Translations under genes and position numbers: made by a program | Assembly: GCA_964426355.1 (NCBI GenBank) | Contig: CAYRRA010000083.1 | Coordinates: forward strand, 1-19,189 | Direction: 5' to 3' | Source of the DNA: JAJFTV01 sp964426355 | GTDB taxonomy: Bacteria > Chloroflexota > Anaerolineae > Anaerolineales > Anaerolineaceae | Length of the DNA stretch: 19,189 bases | Notes under the pieces: model-generated | The model's input: only the letters and a program-made list of their open reading frames with translations | Databases searched by the model: none | What the model was told of the DNA's origin: nothing | In this document: positions 6,612-14,056 of the stretch, in pieces | Layout: each line of letters starts with the position of its first letter | How positions within the stretch are numbered: position 1 is the first letter of the stretch

Positions 6612-7646
6612 TTAGAATAACAGGGCATTCACTTTCTTCATCATTTCCTTTGGCGGTCTTAATTTTTCTGACGGGGTTCGATTCAGCGGTTTTTCTGGTA
6701 AATTGAACTTATCGTGCAATGTCGGCATTTCTGGATTTACATAAATCAAACCGGTGATCAACAAATCTTTATTGTAAGCTTCCTCCAGCATTTTATACGC
6801 ATCCCAACGATTCGTCGGGTCATAATCAATGTCCAGCTTTTTTAGTTTTAACAAAGAATCATCGTGAAGTTTAACTTCACGGACCTCACCTTTTTCAAAA
6901 TCCTCAACGGTAATCTCTTCATAAGCAGGTACATAAGCCATGCCGTGCAGCCTCGATTCGTGATCTTTGCCCCAGGCATAAGAATGAAGCCTGGTGATGT
7001 TGTTGAATGTAACACACGGACTGATAATATCCAGAACAGCAATCCCATGATGACTATATGCAGCTTTCACTAAATCCTTTACCTGTTTAGGATCACCCGC
7101 AAATGAGCGCGCCACGAAGGTGGCATGGGAGACAAGAGCCTCCATGCAAATATCGACTGGCAAATAGCGTGACCGCCCGTGATGTTTCAGTTCCACGCCT
7201 TGTTCAATTGTTGCAGAATATTGACCCTTTGTTAACCCATACACCCCATTATTTTCCACAATATACATCATGGGTGTATTGCGCCGAACCATGTGTTTAA
7301 ATTGTCCCATGCCTATGCTGGCGGTATCGCCATCACCACTCACACCGATCATTTCAAGTGTATGGTCTGCAAAACTGGCGCCTGTTGCTAAAGAGGGCAT
7401 TCTGCCATGCACTCCGTTAAATCCGAATGATCTGCGCAAGAAATAAGTGATACTCTTGCTGGAACACCCAATTCCACTAAATTTCACGACATGCTCTGGC
7501 ACAACGTTTAGCTCATATAGGGCAGCGATGATCTGGTTGGTGATGGACATGTGTCCGCAGCCCTGGCATAAAGTGCTGGGAGAGCCCTGATAATCATTTC
7601 GTGTCAACCCAACCAGGTTGATCTTTTTTTCCTGAATATCTGACAT
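6612..7646 (-). CDS. korB: 2-oxoacid:ferredoxin oxidoreductase, beta subunit (TPP-binding)
   Basis: The beta subunit carries thiamine diphosphate and a [4Fe-4S] cluster of a 2-oxoacid:ferredoxin oxidoreductase, probably for 2-oxoglutarate. The complex converts a 2-oxoacid and CoA to acyl-CoA and CO2 while reducing ferredoxin. It has 344 residues. The Fe-S ligands visible are CQGC (C27, C30), C61 in SGIGCSSKS and C211 in SPCVTFN. The TPP-binding motif runs from GDGD (104-107) to ENNGVYGLTKGQYSAT (131-146). The CQGCGH start and TKGQxSxT ending favour the two-subunit KorAB type over the four-subunit pyruvate enzyme, but sequence alone does not settle the substrate. The gene follows korA with 2 bases between stop and start, behind a clear GAGGAG ribosome site. 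It is the last gene of the operon. Confidence 0.92.
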   Translation of the reverse strand: MSDIQEKKINLVGLTRNDYQGSPSTLCQGCGHMSITNQIIAALYELNVVPEHVVKFSGIGCSSKSITYFLRRSFGFNGVHGRMPSLATGASFADHTLEMIGVSGDGDTASIGMGQFKHMVRRNTPMMYIVENNGVYGLTKGQYSATIEQGVELKHHGRSRYLPVDICMEALVSHATFVARSFAGDPKQVKDLVKAAYSHHGIAVLDIISPCVTFNNITRLHSYAWGKDHESRLHGMAYVPAYEEITVEDFEKGEVREVKLHDDSLLKLKKLDIDYDPTNRWDAYKMLEEAYNKDLLITGLIYVNPEMPTLHDKFNLPEKPLNRTPSEKLRPPKEMMKKVNALLF

Positions 7647-7648
7647 GT

Positions 7649-9496
7649 TTACTTCTCCTCTAACGAAAGAATGCCCGCCAGGATCATTTCTGCAGATAAG
7701 GGCAAACCATTATTTTGCGTTAACTGAACCAATTTACTGGAATACTCCGGCGAATCAAGGATGAGAAGCTGGCGAAGTTGACCTTCGTCATTGTTTTCAA
7801 CCACATAGCATCGGTCATGGGTATGGATGAAGTCAAATACATCTGAAGAAAAGGGTTTTGATCGAATCCGCAAAAAGTCAACGGCTATTCCCTTTTGTAA
7901 AAGCAAATTCTGAACTTCCTTAATCGCAATCTCGGTTGAACCCGCAGAAATCAAGCCAATTTTTGCGCCTTCCGTGATTTCAAGCACTGGGGAAGGTAAA
8001 AATGTTTTTGCCAGCTCAAATTTCTTGCGCATGCGCATCATCATACGATCCCATACCTCAGGATCCTCCGAATAACGGTTATATTCATCGTGTCCAGTTC
8101 CACGGGTGAAATGACCACTGGATGGGTGCTGGTTACCGATCACAGTTCGGTAAGGCACACCATCTCCGTCTATATCCAGGTAACGCCCCCAATCTCCTTT
8201 CCGCTTTTCGAGCAATTCTGCTAAATCCTTCTCCCAGAGCACTTTCCCTCTGTCTATCGGTTCGTCCGGGTATTGAAACTCGGGAGATATCCATTGATTC
8301 ATTCCTAGATCCATATCGCTGAGGACAATCACCGGCGTCTGAAGCTTTTCGGCATAATCTAATGCGCGCCACCCGAATTCAAAACATTCTTGAACATTGC
8401 CAGGAAACAGCAGAACGAAATTGGTGTCACCATGGCTCATAAAATTGGAAAAAGTGATATCGCCTTGAGAGGTGCGTGTGGGTAATCCCGTGCTGGGACC
8501 CATTCGTTGAACATCCCATACCACCACCGGGATTTCTGCAAAGTATGCCAATCCCAGGTATTCTGCCATCAAGCTCAAACCCGGTCCAGAGGTTGACGTC
8601 ATCGAGCGTAAACCACCCCATCCTGCTCCGATTGACATCCCTATTGCAGAAAGTTCGTCTTCTGCCTGGACAACAGCAAAAGGAAATTTTCCTGTTTCGG
8701 GGTCTGTCCGAAACTTAGGCAGATATTCATCAAGATATTCTGCAAGGCTGGTCGCGGGTGTAATCGGGTACCAGCCAGCAAATTGAACACCGCCAAAAAT
8801 TGCACCCAAAGCAGCGGCTTTATTTCCATCGGAAATAACCCAACCCGAAGTTTTATTGATTGGCTCCACCCAATATCGATCGCGCTTCACCAGATTTGCT
8901 TTTGCCCACTCTGCTGCAGCATTGATGACTCTAAAGTTTGATTCAACTGCAACCTGCTTTCCTTCAAAATGCAAATCAAGTGCGGTATGTACTTTTTCCA
9001 GGTCAATCCCTAACATTTGAGCAACAATACCAACATAAACCATGTTCTTTATGTAGCTTTGTAAACGTGGCGGTACATCAGCTTCCTTTGCCAGTCGTGT
9101 AATGGGCATCGGGTAAACAATAATATCATCGCGTGGAATTTCAAACTTGATGTCATCTGAATAAAACAAAACACCACCTGGCACCAGTGTGCGCACGTCG
9201 CTGAGAAATGATTGAACATTCATAGCAACTACAATCTGGTTTTTTTCTTTACGACCCAGATAACCATCAGCATTAACACGGATGGTGTACCACGTGGGCA
9301 AACCTTGAATATTGGACGGTAGGATATTTTTCCCAGAAACTGGTATTCCCATTTTGAACAATGCTCTTAGAATAGTTAAATTTGCCGTTGCACTTCCAGA
9401 GCCATTCACCGTTCCGAAAAACATGCTCAAGTCATTTACCACTCGCTGTTGATCTGGTTCCTCTTCCTTTTCTGTTTTCATATCTTTTTCGGACAT
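7649..9496 (-). CDS. korA: 2-oxoacid:ferredoxin oxidoreductase, fused gamma-alpha subunit
   Basis: This is the partner of korB. The 615 residues hold a gamma domain first (~18-195, beginning NDLSMFFGTVNGSGSATAN) that contacts CoA. An alpha domain (~225-600) follows, containing AGWYPITPATSLAEY, the QAEDELSAIGMSIGAGWGG segment, TSTSGPGLSLMAEYLG and GPSTGLPTRTSQGD, which line the active site. No ferredoxin-like delta domain is present, which fits the two-subunit KorAB class where the beta cluster passes electrons straight to ferredoxin. The GTG at 9500-9502 could be read as the start, but GGAG at 9502-9505 sits 5 bases before the ATG at 9494-9496, so that ATG is preferred. The N-terminal ~17 residues are highly charged and unlike the family. 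It lies 20 bases after the gntR-type regulator and just before korB. Confidence 0.92.
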   Translation of the reverse strand: MSEKDMKTEKEEEPDQQRVVNDLSMFFGTVNGSGSATANLTILRALFKMGIPVSGKNILPSNIQGLPTWYTIRVNADGYLGRKEKNQIVVAMNVQSFLSDVRTLVPGGVLFYSDDIKFEIPRDDIIVYPMPITRLAKEADVPPRLQSYIKNMVYVGIVAQMLGIDLEKVHTALDLHFEGKQVAVESNFRVINAAAEWAKANLVKRDRYWVEPINKTSGWVISDGNKAAALGAIFGGVQFAGWYPITPATSLAEYLDEYLPKFRTDPETGKFPFAVVQAEDELSAIGMSIGAGWGGLRSMTSTSGPGLSLMAEYLGLAYFAEIPVVVWDVQRMGPSTGLPTRTSQGDITFSNFMSHGDTNFVLLFPGNVQECFEFGWRALDYAEKLQTPVIVLSDMDLGMNQWISPEFQYPDEPIDRGKVLWEKDLAELLEKRKGDWGRYLDIDGDGVPYRTVIGNQHPSSGHFTRGTGHDEYNRYSEDPEVWDRMMMRMRKKFELAKTFLPSPVLEITEGAKIGLISAGSTEIAIKEVQNLLLQKGIAVDFLRIRSKPFSSDVFDFIHTHDRCYVVENNDEGQLRQLLILDSPEYSSKLVQLTQNNGLPLSAEMILAGILSLEEK

Positions 9497-9516
9497 ATCC
9501 ACTCCATTATTGTGAA

Positions 9517-10218
9517 TTATTCAAACAACTGGTTCATATTTGTTTTTGTTCGCTTCTGGAGCAAATCAGTATGCTCCATTAACGCCTGGTAACCCAGGTC
9601 GTAATATCCATCAATAATTGCATCGACAATTTTCTTGTGATAACCCCAAACTGTCTTTAAATAAGGATAATCTGTATACATATCAAAACCCACTGCTTCA
9701 TATAACTCCCAATATGCCTCCAAAATGCCGTTGACGAATGGATTATTGAGCCGTGAAAAGATCAATAAATGCAGTTCTCGATGTTCATATTGAGGAATTT
9801 GTATCGGATGGTTATCAAGCTTTTCATTCGCTCGAGCCACAAGTATGGTGAGTTTTTGATGATCCTCTGAGGTCAACAAAGGCACCGCCTGGTTCCAATA
9901 AGCTGCCTCAATATGATTTCTCAAGTCAGAAAACGTGTAAAAAGCTTCGGGGTCAATCGCCACGGCGAACCCAACGCTTTGCCGAATGGCAGGGCGCAAG
10001 CTGTATGGCTGAAGAGTGATTCCGCGCCTGGGTTTGATGTCTACGTACCCCATAACACGGGCAACTTCCAATTGCTCGCGCAGACTTGCCGTGCTCGTAT
10101 TCAAAATTTGACTCAACTCATTGAGTGAAGCCACCCGGCTTTCTTTCGTCCTGGCTAAACTCGCCAGGTAACTGAGCAGTTCCGAACGACCATTTGAGAA
10201 GATTCGTTTTATTCGCAT
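9517..10218 (-). CDS. GntR/FCD family transcriptional regulator
   Basis: This 233-residue protein has an N-terminal winged helix (~28-70; SLNELSQILNTSTASLREQL and GYVDIKPRRGITLQ, where the RRG-type wing is typical of GntR proteins). It is followed by an all-helical FCD ligand domain (~85-222). Candidate metal or ligand residues of FCD domains are seen as D98/E104 in the first helix and the histidines H146/H150, H194 and H216. FCD regulators commonly sense small carboxylic acids, which fits the downstream korAB genes that act on a 2-oxoacid. The ATG lacks an obvious ribosome site. Upstream are a promoter and GATTAA-type inverted repeats, suggesting autoregulation of gntR-korA-korB. No gene symbol can be given. 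Confidence 0.85.
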   Translation of the reverse strand: MRIKRIFSNGRSELLSYLASLARTKESRVASLNELSQILNTSTASLREQLEVARVMGYVDIKPRRGITLQPYSLRPAIRQSVGFAVAIDPEAFYTFSDLRNHIEAAYWNQAVPLLTSEDHQKLTILVARANEKLDNHPIQIPQYEHRELHLLIFSRLNNPFVNGILEAYWELYEAVGFDMYTDYPYLKTVWGYHKKIVDAIIDGYYDLGYQALMEHTDLLQKRTKTNMNQLFE

Positions 10219-10234
10219 GAGTTTTATTAACCTA

Positions 10235-10249
10235 ATTAATCAGATTAAT
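10235..10249. promoter_or_regulatory. Perfect 15-bp palindrome in the gntR leader, candidate operator
   Basis: ATTAATC-A-GATTAAT is a perfect inverted repeat 17 bases before the regulator's ATG, downstream of the predicted transcription start. A related dyad, GATTAA (10303-10308) with TTAATC (10315-10320), lies upstream of the -35. Both share the GATTAA half site, so they are plausible binding sites for the encoded GntR-type protein. Confidence 0.5.
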
Positions 10250-10270
10250 CTTATCAATTTATCAACCTTC

Positions 10271-10300
10271 AGTATAACAGAAAAGACAGCATCGTGTAAT
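10271..10300 (-). promoter_or_regulatory. Predicted promoter of the gntR-korA-korB operon
   Basis: Read on the minus strand, ATTACA (10295-10300) is the -35 and TATACT (10271-10276) the -10, with an 18-base spacer. Initiation is expected near 10264, about 45 bases before the ATG. It sits between the two GATTAA dyads. Confidence 0.55.
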
Positions 10301-10383
10301 ATGATTAATTGCATTTAATCGGATGTCTACTTTCACTGCAATCACTTTTTGCCTTCCTTAAGATAGGCAGAGTGCGCAAATAA

Positions 10384-10417
10384 AAAATGAGGCTGACAAA
10401 AATAACAGCCTCATTTT
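10384..10417. terminator. Terminator after the nuo-ricT operon
   Basis: A 12-bp stem (10384-10395 with 10406-10417) with an A-rich 10-base loop lies 45 bases beyond the RicT-like gene stop. On the minus strand it ends in a run of six T. The stem GAGGCTG/CAGCCTC and the CAAAAA loop are nearly the same as in the rocD/korB terminator. The rest of 10250-10460 shows only the gntR promoter region and no gene. Confidence 0.85.
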
Positions 10418-10461
10418 ACACGCACATCAGAATTGTTCTCCTGCATACACAGATCATTACA

Positions 10462-11304
10462 TCATGATGGCTTTGGGAAATTTTTTACCTCTTCCTTGGT
10501 GAAAACTTTTTTTCCTACATCTTTTACATCCACTACAATTTCCTCTTGCAAGGTGCGTACTTCAACTACCTTTCCCTCACCCAATGGGGTGCGAATCCGT
10601 TTTCCTTTTTTAGGCATACCACTCATAATCTCGCTATAATGTTCATCTTCATAAGCAAGGCAGCAGCGCAAGCGACCACACATCCCGGTGATTTCAACTG
10701 GTGTCAGCGAGATTCCCTGGTTCTTTGCCATGCGAATGGAAATGGAGTTGAAATCGGTCAAAAATGAACAACAACAACGTACTTCTTTTCCACAGGCACC
10801 CAAGCCACAAATGGATTTAGCGACATCGCGTGGACCTAAAGGACGCAGGTCGACCTTGGTCGATGAATATCTCCGCTGCAGTTCGCGGCGGATATTCTTA
10901 ATCTCCACCCCACCTTCGCCCTCGGTATTGTAAAAAACTGCCAACCGCTTTCCATCAAAACTATATTCCGCCTGGATAATCTTTACAGTCGCAACGTAAC
11001 CCATTTCCCTGATTTTTCTTCTGCTGAATTCCAATACCTCTTGTTCTTTTTGTTCCCAGCTCTGCCTGACGATTAAATCGCGGGGTGTCGCTTTCCGATC
11101 AATTTGCTTTAGATGATTGCTGCCATCCACTTTTGAAGGATCAACAAGACAGGCAACAAAACCCAGTTGCCATCCTCGACTGGTTTCAACAATCACACCA
11201 TCGCCAACCTTAATATCTTCAATTTCCCCGGGAGAAAAATGGTATATTTTCCCTAAAGGGGTAAACCTGACTCCAATAACGGTTTTCACTTCATCTGCCA
11301 TCAT
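10462..11304 (-). CDS. ricT: PSP1 C-terminal domain protein, RicT/YaaT-like
   Basis: This 280-residue protein has the PSP1 C-terminal domain (~60-145) and the cysteine-rich region of RicT (YaaT). In Bacillus, RicT together with RicA and RicF forms a complex with [4Fe-4S] clusters that steers RNase Y-dependent mRNA maturation and affects sporulation and competence. Eight cysteines lie in two groups: CGLGAC (C166, C171), RCCC (C177-179), and MCGRLRCC (C209, C214, C215). They match the conserved cluster-binding pattern. The last ~45 residues are a KOW/SH3-like strand-rich stretch (KRIRTPLGEGKVVEV). No RicA or RicF partner is in the window. The gene lies 47 bases after a small four-cysteine protein at the end of the nuo cluster and is followed by a terminator. 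The start has two adjacent ATG codons (11304 and 11301). Confidence 0.85.
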   Translation of the reverse strand: MMADEVKTVIGVRFTPLGKIYHFSPGEIEDIKVGDGVIVETSRGWQLGFVACLVDPSKVDGSNHLKQIDRKATPRDLIVRQSWEQKEQEVLEFSRRKIREMGYVATVKIIQAEYSFDGKRLAVFYNTEGEGGVEIKNIRRELQRRYSSTKVDLRPLGPRDVAKSICGLGACGKEVRCCCSFLTDFNSISIRMAKNQGISLTPVEITGMCGRLRCCLAYEDEHYSEIMSGMPKKGKRIRTPLGEGKVVEVRTLQEEIVVDVKDVGKKVFTKEEVKNFPKPS

Positions 11305-11351
11305 AACTACCTATCATAATCCCGCAAAGAAAAATTAGCAAACCCAGTTGA

Positions 11352-11690
11352 TTATTTAACATCCAATAAATTTCGCTTTTTTAGATATTTCTCTACTTCA
11401 TCACGAGATTGTTCGAACAACAAAACCAAATCATGATCGCTCCCACGATGTCGTCGAACAGCCTGGATGGAACACTGGGTACAACCCCTCATCGCACGGA
11501 AAGAATCCGAATTACAGGAAACACAACCAGCAATTTTTACCATTGCTAAAACAAAACCATGTTGGTTAACCGATGAATCTCCGTCGTTTTGAACACATTC
11601 AACCAGGTTTCGCCATTCTTCCCCGCGTATGTTCACCAGGTGACCAATCACCCTCAACGGAAACAAAAGTTCCGTATCTGGATTATTCAT
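11352..11690 (-). CDS. Uncharacterised four-cysteine protein in the nuo operon
   Basis: This 112-residue protein is not recognised as any named family. The middle carries a clear metal-site pattern, C56-x2-C59-x10-C70-x2-C73, within AGCVSCNSDSFRAMRGCTQC, followed by a basic stretch (VRRHRG). C32 is a fifth cysteine. The N-terminal half looks like a small alpha/beta fold (LLFPLRVIGHLVNIRGEEW), and the C-terminal ~25 residues are charged and probably helical. The site could hold zinc or an Fe-S cluster. Its start lies 2 bases after the nuoI stop with an AAAGGG ribosome site, so it is translated as part of the complex I operon. It may be an accessory or assembly factor for NuoB/CD/I, but this is inference from position only. 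It has no signal peptide or membrane segment. Confidence 0.75.
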   Translation of the reverse strand: MNNPDTELLFPLRVIGHLVNIRGEEWRNLVECVQNDGDSSVNQHGFVLAMVKIAGCVSCNSDSFRAMRGCTQCSIQAVRRHRGSDHDLVLLFEQSRDEVEKYLKKRNLLDVK

Positions 11691-11692
11691 AT

Positions 11693-12292
11693 TTACCCTT
11701 TCTCTGCCTTCGCTGCCAGCTTGGCTGCTTTGGCAGCTTCTTCGTGGGCATAATTCTCAGGGCGTATCGAAGCGTAATATTCTACTGACCGACCCAATTT
11801 CTCCAAATCAAAAATGTGTTCGCTTTTTCGATCATACGAGGCAATTTCATAATCATGGTCCATCTTAATCGAATCAAATGGACAATACTCGGCACACAGC
11901 CCGCAATTCATGCAGATATCCACATCGATGAAAAACCGTTTCGGGTTGGGTGCGGGTCGCCCAGTTTTGGGGTTGATTTCACGCTCAATCCATATACACT
12001 GCGGGGGACAGACCTTTGCACAAATTCCGCAAGCAGTACATCGGTAATCTTTTTCACCATTTTCGTTGATATCATACAGCAAAATCGGAAAATACCGAAA
12101 TTCCTCGGGCACAGGTAATTTTTCTTCAGGGTACTGAATCGTAAAAATACCGCGAATATCACTGCTGCGGCGGTGTTCAATCCCTTCTTTCGTCTGGTAT
12201 CTCTTTTTTCCCCATTTCAAATCATCCAGATATGTATCCACAAAATGCTTAAGCGTAATGCCCAGCCCGCGTAAGATTCCGGAACCTTTCAT
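11693..12292 (-). CDS. nuoI: NADH-quinone oxidoreductase subunit I (two [4Fe-4S] clusters)
   Basis: NuoI carries clusters N6a and N6b that pass electrons toward NuoB in the peripheral arm of complex I. In its 199 residues two classic ferredoxin motifs are seen: C85-x2-C88-x2-C91-x3-C95-P (CTACGICAKVCP) and C127-x2-C130-x2-C133-x3-C137-P (CMNCGLCAEYCP). The N-terminal KGSGILRGLGITLKHF helix is the usual membrane-proximal contact. The last ~20 residues are alanine- and lysine-rich and longer than in typical family members. AAGGAG lies before the ATG. It follows nuoCD by 21 bases and precedes the four-cysteine protein by 2 bases. Confidence 0.94.
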   Translation of the reverse strand: MKGSGILRGLGITLKHFVDTYLDDLKWGKKRYQTKEGIEHRRSSDIRGIFTIQYPEEKLPVPEEFRYFPILLYDINENGEKDYRCTACGICAKVCPPQCIWIEREINPKTGRPAPNPKRFFIDVDICMNCGLCAEYCPFDSIKMDHDYEIASYDRKSEHIFDLEKLGRSVEYYASIRPENYAHEEAAKAAKLAAKAEKG

Positions 12293-12313
12293 ATTTTCTC
12301 CTTGCCCGCAAAT

Positions 12314-14056
12314 TTACCTGTCTACTTCGCCCAATGTGATATCGATCGAGCCCAATATCACCACCACATCAGCGACTTTAGCACCACGCGACATTTCAGA
12401 CAAGCCGGTTAAATTGATGAAAGTGGGTGCCCTGACATGATATCTCCAGGGATTGGCTGTGCCATTCGAAACCAGATAAAAACCCAATTCACCCTTTGGT
12501 CCTTCAACTCGCCCGTATGCTTCACCTACCGGCACTTTATACTGGTAGGATGAAGGTCCGCTGTTAATCGGTCCTTGAGGGATATCACGCAAAGCCTGTT
12601 TGAGTATGTACACGCTTTGACGAATCTCTTCCAGCCTGACCAGGTAACGATCATACACATCACCATGCCGACCATAGACAACATCAAAATCAAATCGATC
12701 ATAAATGCTGTATGGATCAGCACGCCGTACATCGTATGGAACTCCTGATGCTCGTAAAACAGGACCAGTGATGGAATATGCCATCGCCATTTCTGGTGTC
12801 AATATTCCGACCCCTTCACAGCGTTCCCGCAAAATTTCATTCTCTGTCAGGTAGCGGTTGATTTCATCTAATTTCCGCGGAATACGATCATCCACCAGTC
12901 TTTTGATTCTTTCCAGCACGCTTTCAGAAATATCTCTGGCAACACCGCCAAAGCGAAAATAGTTGCACATCATCCTGGAGCCAGATACTTCTTCAAAAAT
13001 ATCCAGGATTAGCTCTCGTTCTTCAAATGCATATAATGCTGGGGTAAAGAATGCCCCCAGGTCATTTAACAGGAATCCTACCGCAAAAAAATGGTTCATC
13101 ACCCTGGTCAACTCCGCCATGATGACGCGGATATATTCCGCTCTCTCAGCCGGGTGGATATCCATCAGTTTTTCCACTGCTACTGCATATCCAAAGTTGT
13201 TGCTCATGGAAGTGACATAATCCAAACGGTCAGTGAATGGTATATTCTGCAGATAGGTATTTCGTTCACCGATTTTTTCATGATTTCGGTGTAAGTATCC
13301 CATGACAGGCTTTAGATCCACCACCTGCTCACCATCTAGCAATGCAACCATGCGAAAAACCCCATGCGTTGAAGGGTGTTGTGGTCCAAGATTGATAATC
13401 ACCTGTTCAGTCTTGAGTGAGCCCTCTTGTGACTGGGAAACCTGGGTAAGCGAATCATAAAGCGCTTCCTCTGCCTTTGGTGTCCATTCCTCAGGGTTAA
13501 AACCCTTCGGAAAAGAAATATTGGCTCCCAGCGGCGTTTTCTCCTCAGAACGAAATACCCTCCCCACAGGTGTTCTGCTGGAGAAAGGTTTGAACTCCTC
13601 CTCGAAATAAGCTTCCCGCCAGTCTTTGCGCATCGGATGACCAGCAAAACCTTCCCATAACAAAATTCGTCGAAGATCTGGATGGTTTGTGAAGTGGATG
13701 CCAAACAAATCCCAGATTTCACGTTCCTGGAACTCAGCACCAGAAAACAAGGGGGTCAGCGAAGGCACACTCGGGTTATCACGAGTTGTGGGTACCTTAA
13801 TTTCCAGTGGAGAACCTCCGCTATACCTGAAGAAGTGATATACAACCTCCATGCTTTCTGTAGGAAAGTAATCCACTGCGGTGACCGAAGAAAGAAAGTC
13901 ATACCCCAGTTCTTCACGCAGATAAGATGCAATTTGTAAAATGTTTTCAGCTTGAACAATGAACCCTTCATAACCAGGGCGTTCATCCAGGGCAACTTTT
14001 TCAGGAAACTGGCGTAATAACGCATCGCTCGCTTTTGAGAGGACTGTCTCAGTCAT
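12314..14056 (-). CDS. nuoCD: NADH-quinone oxidoreductase fused subunits C and D
   Basis: This is a fusion of the 30-kDa (NuoC) and 49-kDa (NuoD) subunits of complex I's connecting module; NuoD forms the quinone pocket with NuoB. The NuoC part spans ~1-180 and contains the signature REIWDLFGIHFTNHPDLRRI followed by MRKDW. NuoD begins at ~216 with VIINLGPQHPSTHG and GYLHRNHEKIGERNTYLQ, the hydrogenase-derived core. It ends in VRAPTFINLTGLSEM and GSIDITLGEVDR, the intact C-terminus. The linker at ~185-215 is polar. An in-frame ATG exists at 14083, but AGGAGG (14062-14067) sits 5 bases before the ATG at 14054-14056, so the latter is chosen, giving 580 residues and an 8-base overlap with nuoB. 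NuoC-NuoD fusion is known in enterobacteria and scattered lineages. Confidence 0.95.
   Translation of the reverse strand: MTETVLSKASDALLRQFPEKVALDERPGYEGFIVQAENILQIASYLREELGYDFLSSVTAVDYFPTESMEVVYHFFRYSGGSPLEIKVPTTRDNPSVPSLTPLFSGAEFQEREIWDLFGIHFTNHPDLRRILLWEGFAGHPMRKDWREAYFEEEFKPFSSRTPVGRVFRSEEKTPLGANISFPKGFNPEEWTPKAEEALYDSLTQVSQSQEGSLKTEQVIINLGPQHPSTHGVFRMVALLDGEQVVDLKPVMGYLHRNHEKIGERNTYLQNIPFTDRLDYVTSMSNNFGYAVAVEKLMDIHPAERAEYIRVIMAELTRVMNHFFAVGFLLNDLGAFFTPALYAFEERELILDIFEEVSGSRMMCNYFRFGGVARDISESVLERIKRLVDDRIPRKLDEINRYLTENEILRERCEGVGILTPEMAMAYSITGPVLRASGVPYDVRRADPYSIYDRFDFDVVYGRHGDVYDRYLVRLEEIRQSVYILKQALRDIPQGPINSGPSSYQYKVPVGEAYGRVEGPKGELGFYLVSNGTANPWRYHVRAPTFINLTGLSEMSRGAKVADVVVILGSIDITLGEVDR

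Noticed and set aside
8133..8372. Arginine-rich alternative frame inside korA
   Set aside because: Composition is that of a shadow frame, and the korA frame is continuous with conserved motifs on both sides.
11908..12180. Second minus-strand frame within nuoI
   Set aside because: It overlaps the double ferredoxin motif of nuoI in another frame; the nuoI frame is conserved and this one is not recognisable.
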